From: Scylla paramamosain
Lineage: Eukaryota > Arthropoda > Malacostraca > Decapoda > Portunidae
Assembly (NCBI RefSeq): GCF_035594125.1
Contig: NC_087183.1
Coordinates: 8,674,868 to 8,738,867 of the forward strand
Direction of reading: 5' to 3'
DNA: 64,000 nucleotides
Shown here piece after piece: positions 1-30,222 of this stretch (position 1 is the first letter of the stretch; each line of letters starts with the position of its first letter). The position numbers and the translations under genes are program-made. The notes below the pieces were generated by a model. It saw nothing but the letters and a program-made list of their open reading frames with translations, was not told the origin of the DNA and did no database searches.

Positions 1-249
<249 letters not shown>

Positions 250-2404
250 ACAGTGCTTGATTTGTGGTAAGCAGTCAAGCGAAGGCATGAAGTAGCTATG
301 CTTGTAATGGTACCATGTCACACATTTTGCTTTTTACAACACAATGGAATCTGATAGTGGACAACACTTGAGTGAAATTGGTCACAGTTCGAGTGTTACC
401 AGAGCATATAAACACGCGCTGAGTATAACAACATTCATCACCTATTTACAGATATCTTACAGTACCTTTGACTTGAAACATAGCGGCATTTAACTTTGTA
501 AGCGACTAATTATTCATCGCCCCGATTCTGAAGAGATTATACAAAGTATTACGAGTATTTGTGACATTTGTTTATATCTTGAGATAAAAAAAAAAGTACG
601 GAGAGGAACGCAGCGGCCGGCAGTGGCGAGGCCCGTGTTGCGCTAATGTTCTGCATCAGTGCAGTTGCATGTTTCCAATATGCATATATCTGTAAGTTTA
701 CTTAATCAATGCAAAGTGGACAAGAAATTAAGTTTATTGACATATAAGAGAGGAAAGAACAGTATTCCATTTATTCCCTACGTATTGCCGTACAACTTTT
801 AGTGCAAGGAATTCCGTGAAAACAAACTCAGTATTGAGAATGATCCATATTAGTGAGAATATGGAAACGATCTATCTTGAATCAGGGTCGGAGCTTCGTG
901 GAGGTAAGTGGATGAGCGGTCCACCATATTTGTGTATGTTGGTAATCACCAGTCACCACCCGCCCAGAGCAAGACGTGTGGCTGTTCCCTCCTGACAGGA
1001 ACTCAACACGAGACTGGCTGTACGTAGTGTAAGTAGCGAGGTTTATAATAAAGAACTGGTGTATCGTCTTTACAATTAAGATGCGAAACTAATGATTTTT
1101 TTTCCATTTTCATCTCTCTTATTTTTCTCATTTTCCTGCAGACTGAACAGCCAATAGAATTAATTTACGTGGCACTCTTTAAAAGGACTTTCAGTGTAAT
1201 TTTTCGTACATTTAGAGGTGCCTGTTAAAGAAAAGGAAATACCTCTGAGAAGTTTGTGGTTAAGGGAAAATGTGCCTAATAGCAGTTAACCCTTTCACTG
1301 TTACACAACTTTTTTTTTCTTTTATTTCTGTAAATTTGTAGACAGTATTTTTGTGCCACGCTCTCGTAAATATTTTGTAGTTTTAGAAGGACAGTCTTAC
1401 CTTCTGTTTTCCCCTCTCTTCTCTCTTGTGTCTTCATGCAAACCGTTCTTACAGTGCTAGGAAGGTTAAGGAAGAATGGCCATGGCAGAAAAAGGGTCAA
1501 AGGGTTGCTATCACAGTGTCTTTTTTTGCTTTCCTTGTAATTTTCAAGTATCTCGTGTTCACTACAGCACTATATTAAAAAGTTTCTCTCCTTTCTGTTT
1601 TCTTCCCCGTAAATGATCCTTAAGTTTACGTCTTTCACTTTTTTTTCCTTTTTTATCGGCTTTCATTTGATATGACTTTATATTCGATGAGTCAGATCTT
1701 TTTTAATTCTTCGATTAGCTTCGATTCTCTCGATTTCTTTTCTCAATAGCTTGATTTTTTTTCTCTCGTCTCATTTCATTCCTTCTTATTTTCAGTTTTC
1801 CTCGCCTATAATTTTTTTTTTTAGTACTTTTTTCAGTTTTCTCTCATTGATTTAATTTATTTTCCTTGTCCTGTTTCTGTCTCTTCATTTATTCGTTTCA
1901 ACTTTCCAGTTTCGATATCCTTTCACCTCACATCTGTATTTTATTATGTTTCTATTTCCTTCTTTTCTTTAGTTTGATTTCATTCGGTTTTTTCGTGTTC
2001 TGACTCGTTTGTCTCAGCGTTTTTTGTCTGCTGTACCTGTTTGTTCTTCTGCTGTTGCTTTAACTTTATCGATTTAAAGTAAACGACGGCAGCATCATGG
2101 AGGTAAAGGTATTGGTCCTGGTGGAAGAAAGAATATAGGGATGACAAAATCTACTGTATTCGTAACAGACGAGAACACACACACACACACACCTATATTT
2201 GTGATGAAATACTTTTTAATCAATCTGCACAGTTCACCACACCAAATCTTTATGCTTCTTAGATGAACATTTGAACGTAAAGTTGGAGGCAAATACTTTA
2301 TTCGTAGTTGCGTGACTTCGGAGAGTGGCCTGACGTTTAGGTATGTTCCTTTTATTAGATATTCGGAATTCATACTTCATCATTTGAATTTGGAGTGTCC
2401 TTAC
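250..2404. other. Non-coding stretch beyond the last recognised phosphatase exon
   Basis: T-rich on the plus strand with poly-T runs and no frame showing a recognisable domain. The last exon of the minus-strand phosphatase gene (the C-terminal helix after the D2 signature region) should lie here or before the window start, but I could not identify it. Confidence 0.5.
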
Positions 2405-18477
<16,073 letters not shown>

Positions 18478-18482
18478 CTGAC

Positions 18483-18627
<145 letters not shown>

Positions 18628-18747
18628 CAGACTTGTTTAGCCGTACATAAAAGCCAGGCTGGTAATAATGTGGTGCTGTTTTATGTCTCACTGGTGTGTG
18701 AAGGTAGGGTTGCACTGAGCCACGCCATAATCAGGGCAGTGCCTTAC

Positions 18748-19003
18748 CCAGAAGGTTCCTGAAGGAGAGATCTGCTTGCCCGCACATGACTGTCATCCGA
18801 TCCTTGAATCTTCCCCAGTGTGTTCTCAGTGTGCTCTTCACCCTCTTTTCCCTTATGACACTTCTTATTGGGTGCCAGTAATTTCTGCCAATACCTCGGG
18901 GATTCCGGCATACCAGTATCACTCGATCGACCACGGAATTCATATCTTGCCTTGCTTCGCGTAATTCCACAAATTCAATCGCGTTTCTTGCTCTCGACGC
19001 TTT
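18748..19003 (-). CDS. Candidate upstream exon of the phosphatase gene (uncertain)
   Basis: A 256-bp stop-free stretch opens after TTGAATCAG and closes at CTTCTGG|GTAAGG in phase 1, matching the phase-1 acceptor of exon 18477. The protein (EFVELREARQDMNSVVDR ... MTVMCGQADLSFRNLL) is basic and not repetitive, with no membrane helix and no domain I recognise. It could instead be transposon-derived. Confidence 0.25.
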
Positions 19004-20402
19004 CTGATTCAATGTTTCTTTCCCTTTTGTTTCGTGTTTATTTGTTTTTTTTTTTTTTTTTCAAATATTTCCTATTTGTGTGTGCGCGTTAGGTCTAAAA
19101 TGAATGCTACAGTTGTGTATTCAAATATGGATACCTCAGATTGTTCGGAATACGTATACACAGAAACATGCTAATTAGAATGTATATGCAGATGCTTCAT
19201 CAAAAGTACTGTGAATGTTTTCATGAATAGTTTTTTTTTTTTCTCATTATCATTATTTCTTTATGTATCTCGGCAACATTGTTAAGAAGTCCTGCAAAGA
19301 TCAAATCACTTCATGAGCAGTGAGTTGTAGGTGGCGACTGTCACTGCTCTACAGCTTCTTACAGTCAAAGAACGAGAACGAAAATATAATTGTGTACTTA
19401 ATATGGGAACACGAATCAGAACATAATTGTTGTTCCTTTTTCTTGTACATTTTTTTTTCCTTTTTTGTCTTTTTTTCTTAATCCGTTCAAACAATTTTTC
19501 AGAGAAAATACATATCATATATGGTAACTGTAGCATGCGACAGTCAAAAGGATTTGTTAGCAAATATAGGAAAACCTTTTAACAAAACGAGTGAAAATAT
19601 GGTAGAAGTGGCATGGAAAAATTCGTAGAAATTCTTTCCGAAGTGTTTTGTCATGTCCCACTGGCTTTATAAAATAAACGATGATGACTGATTTTTATGA
19701 AATACCTCGGCTTCAGTGACAGCAAAGAGGGAGGACACGGGTCTTCAAGATTTTCTGTAGTTAGTGTAGAGGAAGTCAATCTATATACAATTACATTATG
19801 GTTCCCACATCGCCACCGTCCTCTGTGGCGCTGCGGACAAGAATACCTTCCACCAACATTAAACACGAACGCTTAAAGAAAACACTGCGTGCACTTCACT
19901 TTCACTTCATTTAATCATTTCATTTAATCACCACCGCTTCACTCTTCAAACAGACTAATGTGTGTGGGGTTTTCAAGAATGTTTTCTTAATACTACTTTA
20001 ACAAAGATTGTGCATCAATAAGAAACCAGTAAGAAACCTCCATGAAAACACTTATTAATTGTGTGTCCTTTAAAAATGGTTATAAGATAAGAACGTTTCA
20101 AAGCACAGACTGCTGTGGATTTCCTGTCTGCCGGGGAGACGAGCACCACATCACGTTTTAGCTCACGCATTGTGAACACTGCCTAACTCGCACCGCACTC
20201 CTGCTTCCACTTGGAATTAGTCGTGATGGTTCACCTTTGACGTGAACGTGTGTATGAGTGCGTTAATGCAAGATGTAGTATGTATTTCGTGTATGTTCTT
20301 GCTTGTTGTGCGCTAAAAGGACGAGGAGACGAGACACGTGTTGCTCACAGACTGGCACGTTGACAATGTTACAAGAAGTCTCTACTTATCACAGGATGTG
20401 GA

Positions 20403-20405
<3 letters not shown>

Positions 20406-20488
<83 letters not shown>
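20406..20488. repeat. (CT)n microsatellite
   Basis: About 41 CT units, followed at 20513-20540 by a short (GT)n. Confidence 0.97.
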
Positions 20489-20490
<2 letters not shown>

Positions 20491-20509
20491 TATCTAGACT
20501 AGAACCGGA

Positions 20510-20540
<31 letters not shown>

Positions 20541-21380
20541 CTTCACCAAATTTTGTTGAACATATGAAGGTATGATTATAATCTGAGGGTTTTTGAAACA
20601 ACCTTTTCCATCGAAATTCCTTTCTTACCAGAGTTTAACTTTTCAGTTTCATGGATAGATGAATACCAAAGTGTGTTAATTATTCGGGAATGGGTTCGAA
20701 TCCCTACAAATCTAAACAGTACTGCAGGTATTCCTGCACACCAAATCGGGTCTTGTTTAATCTACTGTCCTTTATAGGCCTCATATCTTACTCACTTCAT
20801 ATGGAAGGACTGTGAAGCAGACAAGACACGCCTCGCTGCCAGACTCTGCCTGTAACGTTGTATAGACATTAATTATGTTTATTTTTCGGTTCTATCATTC
20901 TGTCACAGCTATCAGTAGATACATAGTTATCATGGTTACAATAGATATATGATTTTACTAAGAAAAGTACGCTAACGCTGAAGCATAAGCAGGATGTAAC
21001 TCTGGTTTAGATACCACCACGACCTTTATCCTTCCTCTCCCCTAAAACGTATGAATCTTTCAAGAACAATTTTCCAGGCGACAAATAACTTGCGGTTGTA
21101 CTCTGACATGGCTACCCTTCATAAAAGGACCGCGTGATGTTCACTCCATTACAAGGGTATTGAAATATTTTAAATTGAAACATTTCTAAGGTTTCAGAGA
21201 TGATTAGTCAATATTCACATTAACATTAAAATCTGACTGTTGCGCGTTCTGCCGAGCCGAGGCTCTTTGACGCGATGTGTCTTTGAATAACTATATATTT
21301 GCTGTGGAGCATTATTTGGCAATATATGTGCAATACGTATGTAAATGTTTATAATGTGGCCAGACAAAACAGTACCATAG

Positions 21381-21381
<1 letters not shown>

Positions 21382-21430
<49 letters not shown>
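21382..21430. repeat. (AC)n microsatellite
   Basis: About 24 AC units. Confidence 0.97.
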
Positions 21431-21434
<4 letters not shown>

Positions 21435-21721
21435 GCTTATTATTATTATTCATTGCTTTGTTTTGAAAGTAAATTACTTAAGGTAATCAACATTACGCTC
21501 ATTCCTATAAGCTGGTGGTAGATTACTAGACCCAACCTTCTGTCCAAAATTCATTAAACGTGTCCCAGATGACAAAAAGGTAAGGATTGCGGCATTGCTG
21601 TCAACTGCTCGTAAGGAAAAGAAGCAGCGGTGTTATTGACTTATTTCAATGAGCTTTGATTAAATGATAAGATATCCTCCGAAGGGTTGAGCTGCCCGGG
21701 TTACTCAACCGTGGCACAGTA

Positions 21722-21751
21722 ACAAATGTCGTTATTGATAACGACATTTGT
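21722..21751. repeat. Perfect 14-bp inverted repeat with 2-nt loop
   Basis: ACAAATGTCGTTAT, then TG, then ATAACGACATTTGT. All 14 pairs match. Confidence 0.9.
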
Positions 21752-22184
21752 CCCTCTGCTAAGGGTGATAGCAAGGAGTCGAGGACGAGGCTTGGACAAC
21801 GTGAATGATTAGGATTGGACTCAGTACGTGGCGATTGCAAGGACCACTTCATGCTTGCATCTGTTGAGTCACGCACCAGTGAACACATGCATCAGCTCAC
21901 TGTACAATATAATTACAGTTTTCAAATTATGCAAACAATATTACACTCTTGTGGAAACAATCTTTCACTTGATTTAGTTTAGTTATCCTTTCCTTCTCAA
22001 GAGACGGCCCTCCTGGCGCGGCACGGCGCGACGACAGAACACGGGAAGCAAGGGAGTAACTTTTACATGAGAGGCTTCATTTGCCAATATTTGTGATAGC
22101 ACATTTATGTTCTTTCATCTATTGTATCTCAGTTTTTATGCATAGGTAATGCATTTCTTATATTATCTAGGTTTGTAAGTAAGG

Positions 22185-22187
<3 letters not shown>

Positions 22188-22279
<92 letters not shown>
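22188..22279. repeat. (GA)n microsatellite
   Basis: About 45 GA units. Confidence 0.97.
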
Positions 22280-22280
<1 letters not shown>

Positions 22281-23822
22281 CTGAAGATGCCATGTTGTGC
22301 GTGAGCCTCAAGGGTTTTGGCTGATGGTTGGCTTCGTTGTGCCAAAGTATGGCCTTTATCTCATCTTACTTCCAGGATTGTGATTCCTTAATGCATCCCT
22401 GACAAGGTCTATCACATGAAGCGTCACCAAGGGCAGAAAGAACTTTATCGATCAGCCGAGCATCACTGTACTCTCGTAGGGCGCCTCTCCTCTGCCGAAA
22501 AGTCAGGTGTCATCCTGCCGCCTAAAAAAAATTAAGCGCACTGGGAGCATCCCTCACCACTCAGCCGCTAAAAGATTTTTAGATTTTAAAAGTGATCGTG
22601 TACTACTTTTAAGGAATTTTTAGTAGTAAAAGTAAAGCTGGCCACAAAAAAGAACTCTTAGCCTGTATGCGGGGCTTTAGTAGGGAGTGTAACACCAGAC
22701 GCAGCTTTTGTAAACAGCTTTATGCGGCGGTGGTGGTTACACTGTATTTAGTGTGTTCCTATTACAACAACGTAGGACACGAGGTGAGAAAATTCTTAAC
22801 AATAAACATGACAGCACTGGTGTTCCTGCGGGATGGATAAAACAAGGGGGTGTCCTTTGCCAAGGCCAAAATCTCCTCCACTTCGAGATCTTTTTCTTCG
22901 TCCTTCTCTCCTTAACCTTCCACTTCTCTGGCAGACCAAAGATGATCCATTCCCGACACAGCCGCAGTGGCTTCTCTCCGACGACTTCCCGCACTTGGTG
23001 GTGTGCATTGCACTGACAGGAATTTCATTCCACAGGATTGTCATCAACTGATATAGATGCGCAAGGAGAATGAGGCGCGACGGGTTTCCAGTGCCAAGCA
23101 GTCGGGGAAAGTGATGTGGCCTCACTTACAAAAAAAGCTGAATAGCGAATGTCATCAGGTAAGGTTCAGCCACAAGTGCTGGAGATCTAGCGATTCACGA
23201 TAGTATTGTAGCTGCCTTTGGTCAAACAGACATCATGGCAGTACATCTTTAAGTACCTCCATGCCATCTTACTTTGCCCTTCCTTGAATACCCCAGCCTC
23301 ACTCACTCTGTTCATTGTCCCACCTCTCCTCTTCCTCCCCGTGCCACGCTTCACTGTTTTAATAGTCATCCTACCTCGCTTCGCGCTAAGGTGCTGCTCT
23401 TGTACGTTTTAGAAGTTATATCGGCCTTTCGTCAGCACCTCAGCCTCACAAATGTTGAATCGCGAAATTATCAACACAGTAAATAATTGAGAAGTTTAAA
23501 AAAATTAAGTAAATATATAAAAGTCCAAATAAACGACTCATTCGTGTTCAGTGTATAAAATCCACGTCACATGAAGAAAATACGTGATGGCAGGATAAAT
23601 CAAACGGAAGAGCATTGTGGTAAAGGGAAGCCCGTGATATCTCTGAATACTCGCCGGCCGATGGGGAAGGACAGCCTTGAGTTACACCACGCTGGCTCCC
23701 CGTGCTGTCACATTCAGTGTGCGGCTGGACTAGTGCCTGGGAGGGTCTCAATGCGCCTGGTCTTGTGTCGTCTTCGAAAACACACGCAAAAGAAAGTGTA
23801 GAAGAAGAAAAATAAATTCAAC

Positions 23823-24092
23823 ATGAAGGTAAGTTTTGTGTTCATTACGATGATACAAAACACCCCAGCCTTTGCGGACGTGACTCTGCAAATGTAACCT
23901 CCTGACATTTCATTGCTTACCTGATTCCTCGGTGACGGAAATAACATGAACATAATGAGTTATCGCTCCATTGCGTAACGCCAGGAACTCTGCGTTCGGT
24001 CACCGTCCCACCACTGCGTCACCAACACCGTCTCGCATGAAGTCTGATAGTTTTTTTTTTTTTTTTTTCGTGTTCGGGAGATTCGGGACCAT

Positions 24093-24184
<92 letters not shown>

Positions 24185-25834
24185 AGTCGGGGGTTGGCAC
24201 CATGTACGAGTCTCCTTTAGTTCCTTGTGTCCCTTGCATCTTTCTCTGTAATTTCCATCCTTTGCAGTTCTACCGCAATTCCATCACTCCTTTTTACTCT
24301 GTCTTCCACTCGATCTTCTTCCCTCAGTTTGCTTTCTCCGGGTTCTTTTTAACTATTTATACATCGTCAGGTGTTTTAGAGCTGCACGTTCCCCATCATC
24401 ACTAGTTTTCATCATAAAATATCGATACCATGTGACATGAATACATGAACAAACTAATGGTTTATAATAGAGATTTTACACGAAGGCCTGAATTAGCAGG
24501 CTATCTTAGTGTCAGAATTGTTTCAGCAAGTGTATATTTCCTTTGTTAACTGATGTTTTCTCTGTTTTTTTTGCAGATCACTAAGGTTCACGTGGTGGCG
24601 ACTGGAGTGGTGAGTAGTGGCCTGGCGTGCTGTTGTTTCACCTTCCCTTTGCTCATTATCTTCTTGGCACCTCGCGAGTCGCGATGAACCTGTCATGTTT
24701 TTGTGGGTGACGTGAATAGCTACTGATGAAATGACAAGCAGAGTTTGTGTTGAAAGGGCGTATCGACCATACTGATACGTTTTTCAACTCAAACGTTATC
24801 CTGTTTTCCTATATTGCAATAACAGGAAATTACATTAGTGTTCTTCACCTGTGGTCGTGCTGTACGTATGCAGCAAACATATCTCCGTTTTCCTTGTCTG
24901 TTGTAAACGCCTACAGAATGAGGAAAACAACATAATGTTGTATTTATTTTATTTGTTTACTTTTACTTTTCATGAGTGCCACCATTTATATGCTTGGAAA
25001 TAGAAACAAATGATATTTTGTATCGCTACTTTTACGCTAACTGCTCTTCTAACTGCATGCCTCCCTTCCTCCCGCGGACTCGCTGCACAAGGCTTGTTAC
25101 TTCTCTCACTCCTATTCTGTCCATCTTCCTCATGCTAGAGTTAACCAGTATTCTCAGTCTTTCATCCCTTTTACTAATAAGCTCTGAAACTACCTGGCTG
25201 ACGCTGCATTTCCTTCTATTTATGACTTACAAGAGGGAGATGTCAAGACACTTCTTGTAATCATGGACTGTCCTATTTAGGGACTGGCATCTTCAGCGCT
25301 TTTTCTTTCTTTCTTTCTCTATATTACCCTTGTCCAGAGTCCGTCCCACATTTAAAAGGAAAAAAAAAAAAGTTGCGAGAGTTAAAGCCTGAAAGAAGTT
25401 GTCTTAAATTGCGTTTAGAAAGTGTAGTGCCTCTCTGTCCTCCACCACCAGGTTCCAGTCGGTGTGTACACGTATCTAAAATCAGTCTCCTAACAGATAT
25501 ACCTGCTTGTATGTGCCTGCTCTGTTTACCTCCTTTACCTTCAACAGGTCGTAGTTTTGGTAGTCATCATTGTCCTAGTTGCAACATTATCAAGCTCAGG
25601 GTCCTCCCCTCCCACACTCCCCTTGCCTGACCACCTGGACGCCTCACGCTGCCCGGCACAGTACGGCTCGCCGCGGCCTGTCCTTATTGTCTCCCTAGAT
25701 GGCTTCCGGCCTGACTATCTGCACCACGGTCAGACCCCGACCCTGGAACGCCTGTCCAAACTAGGAGTGCACGCCCCTTACCTCCTGCCTGTATACCCGA
25801 CCAAGACCTTCAGCAACCATTACTCCATCGTAAC

Positions 25835-25886
<52 letters not shown>

Positions 25887-26778
25887 TGTTATCAATATTG
25901 AAACATTGATGTTTTTACGTTGAATTATGAAATTTTAAAGACTTCCCCGTTTCTCTAAGTTCTCTCCATCCTTGCCGCCACAAACTTCCCCAGGATGTCG
26001 CCACCACTGGAAGCTTTCTTTCTAAGTAAAATGTTCCCCCTCTCACCCAAGGGCCTCTACCCGGAGAGCCACGGCATTGTGGACAACGTGTTCTATGACC
26101 CCACCTTCAGGGCTCTCTTCACCATCAAAAGCCCGGCAGCCCGCAACGGCTCATGGTGGCACGGAGAGCCCATCTGGAACACCTTGGCGCGGCAGGTAAG
26201 ACACGTCACAGAGGTGGACATGATAGAAAGCATAACTGCTGTCAATGACTGATCAGTTGTCACGGATGAAGGAAGACAATGATGGCGGCTCCTCACAAAG
26301 TACATGTAACTGCCTGCTGTGCTGTGTATGTCAGGACCATATTCTGAAACGCTTCACTGCACCTCTGCTACTTTCAAAAGGCTCTAGTTGAAGTTACAAA
26401 GGTTTTTAAGGGTCTTTTTTTATGGTTCTAGTGACAGATGAATAAGATTTCTACATTATTAATAGGAGAAAAACTCTTGAGAACCCGGTGAGAGAGCAGA
26501 GCGTTTCAGAATATGTGCCAAAGTCTTGCGTTTAGCCAGCTTTCCTCGACTACCTGTATGGATCTCAGCCAATCAGAGCCAATCAGAGCTCAGCCAATCG
26601 CCAACCTTAGTGACCCGTGACGATTGCCTCGCCCCGACAACTTGTTTCAAGAATTGACCCAATTATAGCACGGTCACTTCCCATCATCTTTCTCGGCAGC
26701 CTGTAAATCCAATTATTACTTTGATGGATGCATCTTTTTATTTAAATTAAGATGGAGGTGAAAAGGTTAACGAAACTT

Positions 26779-26849
<71 letters not shown>

Positions 26850-27305
26850 ATTTCACCTCTTCGGTTGACTGGCTGCAGCTGGCGAGCCACTTGTGCTGAT
26901 GGCAGCCTTACTGCTGACATTCTTATGAGAAGGTAGAAATGACTTTGGTCATCTGCAGTGGAGTGCCATACGCAAGGTATTCTGTCTTCACTTTTGTCAC
27001 AGCAAATGCTGTATTTATGCATATTTAACATAGACTAGCATTACTAGAGGACGTTATTGAGGACAATTCCCTTCAGTCGGGTATTCTCATGACCTGAGCT
27101 GTCATCCCGTAAAAGTAGTCGGTATACATCGTTACACTTCATGAGTGAAGGAAAAGATGAAGACACACTGTAGCCCAAAGCGACTGAAAATGCGAGCCTT
27201 GGATGACACCACTACAGACCAGGGTCATCTTGCTACAGACACACTGATGTTGATGCACTATGTCACGGTGTGGCTTTGTCGAGGAAGGTTCTCTTCGCCA
27301 GCTCC

Positions 27306-27396
<91 letters not shown>

Positions 27397-27563
27397 TTAA
27401 TTCCTTACTTTACTCATGCAGGGTAAGAAAAGTGCCACGTTCTTCTGGCCAGGGTCTGAGGCAGACATCGGGGGGGCGCTATCCAGACCACTGGATGCAC
27501 TACAAATCTTCCGTTCCTTACGAGGAAAGGGTCAGCAAGGTGGGTCCCAGATCAAAATCACCA

Positions 27564-27620
<57 letters not shown>

Positions 27621-27725
27621 CTAAGGTGACTTCATCAAGCATTTGTGAAGGTGTGAGGAACAGAACGAAAAAGACCTTTATCTTCTTTATCGCATTAAAA
27701 AGATAAAGGTCCTTTTCACTCTGTT

Positions 27726-27791
<66 letters not shown>

Positions 27792-28451
27792 TTATATATG
27801 ATTTTTGTTGTTGTTGTTGTTGTTGTTGGGGATAACAATGTTACTTTATTTTACTTTATTACATAACAATAAGTTACACGTGAGATAAAAAGTGGCACAC
27901 TATTGGGGTTGAAAGTGTTCAGGTATGTGATGGAGGCTTTCTCGTTGACGAATTGGCTAACACACGGAAAAGACAAGAAATGACACATAATAGGAATGAG
28001 AAGGATTAATGGCAACAGCATGTCACAAAAAAATTCGCAGATACTCGTGGATAAGACGAAATGAACATGAAAGACTGATTCTTCTTCTTCTTTTTTTTTC
28101 TTTTTTCTGGGTAGGTGCTGGAGTGGGTGTCGCTTCCCCCAAAGGAGAGGCCGAGCTGGGTGTCTCTATATTTTGAGGAGCCGGACAAACAGGGCCACAG
28201 CACGGGCCCTCTATCCCCGGAGATTGACAAGGCGCTGAAGAAGGTGGAGAAGGCGGTGAGGAGGTTGATGAGAGGGCTGGCAGAGCGGGAGCTCCTGCAC
28301 TGCGTCAACCTCCTGTTTGTGTCTGACCACGGCATGGCTCAGAGCAGGACTGACGTCGAAATAGATTTGGCAGTGTCGGTGCCGAATATTAGTCAGGTGG
28401 CTGACGTGATCTTCGGAGCATCGGCAAAGATCATGCTCAAGAACCCGAGTC

Positions 28452-28504
<53 letters not shown>

Positions 28505-30191
28505 GAGAGTGAGTGAGAGAGTGAGAGAGTGAGTGAGTGAGTGGGGAGGAGCTAACTAGCTGTCTCCATTTCTTGTCTTTAATACTTGCAATCACTGTGA
28601 ACCGAGAACCAAGTAACTGAATCAGTCTTTGGCGTTGGCTTGCGGCGACAGAAGCTGAAGTGGACCTGGTGAGGCGCCTGTCCAACGACTTTCCGGGTAA
28701 GCTTCGGGCGTTCCTCAAGACTGACTTGCCCAAGCGGCTCCACTACGTCAACGACCTCCGCATCAGCCCCATCGTGCTCGACCAGCAGCCCGGGTACAGA
28801 GTGAAGGACGTGCGTCCCGACAGCAAGAAAAGAGACCCACCTCAAGGCTCACACGGCTACGATTATATTCATCCCGGCATGGATGTGAGTCTTGTGTGTG
28901 TGTGTGTGTGTGTGCTTGTTGAGTTCGGTGATCGTTCTAAATGCGTAACCTTGATCTTATCACGCGGCATTTTTAACAAGTGACACATACTGTAATCAAC
29001 ATTTCCATTCTTTAGTATATCCCTCACGTGTCATCATGTTTGCTCCTTTTATTTTCTAGCACTGTTCTTTCCCTGTCTGGTCCTTTTTCTCAACACTTCC
29101 TTTGCTAAATACGAGGAATTCTTCTTTGCCAGGCCTTCTTCATTGGGTACGGGGCGGACTTCGTGCAGAGCAAGACAGTGGAAGCGTTTCAGAACATCGA
29201 ACTCTATAATTTGATGTGTCTCCTTGCCAATGTGGAGCCGGCGCCAAACAACGGTACGTGGGGCGCCCTCCATCACCTCCTCGCTGACCCGCCTTCACTC
29301 CCTCCCTCCACGCAGGTAAGGCGAGTATTATGAAACTCTATTAAAGGCGAGTATTATGAAACTCTGCTAAGTCTGCTCTCTCACCACAACTATTTTTCAA
29401 TGCCACAGAGATGATTAGACGGGTTCTCAATAGATTTTCTCTTTAATAATGTAGAAATTTTGCCAATCTGTACTAGGACCGTAAAGCGTCCTTAAAAAAA
29501 CCGCGTAGGGGCTTTCCAGTGTAATGGAGATGCGGCACAGGAGTGTTTCAGAATAAGGTCCATATTCTTAAACGCTTAGGACTTTCATCAGGAGTATTTT
29601 TCAAAGCCTCTAGAGATGATTTGCAAGGTTCTCATGGGTGTTTTTTTTTTTTTTTTTTTCATTCATGATGCAGAAACCTTGTTAAATTATATGAGAGCCA
29701 TAAAAAGAAAGATTTTAATTGAAGCTTGAATCTTATCCATTAATCACTTCATGCCCTTATAAGCCTTGCTGTTATTATTGAAGCTTTTAATTAATAACTA
29801 CATGAAGTAATTTTTGTATGTGCATGAACATTTTCACCAAGAACGCCGAGTAAAGCCCCAGCTTGGTTGATTCTCCTTCATTTTCAGCTGGTCGATCCGG
29901 TCCTCGTCGATTATCCTGAAAACGCAAGCAACACTTTCCAGCTCGCCGAGGGGTGCGAGGCCAGTCCGAGGTGGAGAGGCAGGGTGAGTAAATACATACA
30001 TGTGTCCTGCTCAGTCCGCGTTGTGACCAGAACTCTCCAGTATAATAGGATGAATAGTTGCTCCTTTTTACTCTGTGAATAACTTGACTATTCTTGCGAA
30101 CTTACACATGATTATTTTTAAGAAAGTGTCGAGTGCGTCGAGGCTTTTTTTTTTTTATTAATTATTATTAGCATTTTTTTTATTATTACTA

Positions 30192-30222
<31 letters not shown>

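Larger units (their letters stand above)
19004..23822. other. Intergenic or 5' region between phosphatase and ENPP genes
   Basis: No confident coding exon. Contains CT, GT, AC and GA arrays, a 14-bp-arm palindrome and non-repetitive AT-rich DNA. If the phosphatase ectodomain is encoded nearby on the minus strand its exons should be here, but none was recognised. Confidence 0.5.

Noticed and set aside
19706..19830. Possible fibronectin-type ectodomain exon on the minus strand
   Set aside because: Splice-like ends exist, but its end phase (2) does not fit the neighbouring candidate and the domain match is too weak.
20690..20710. Another tRNA-like B box (GGGTTCGAATCCC)
   Set aside because: No A box at a suitable distance on the same strand; perhaps a SINE scrap.
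22737..23125. Overlapping minus-strand frames, possible ectodomain exons
   Set aside because: Two different frames are open over the same DNA and neither shows a known fold.
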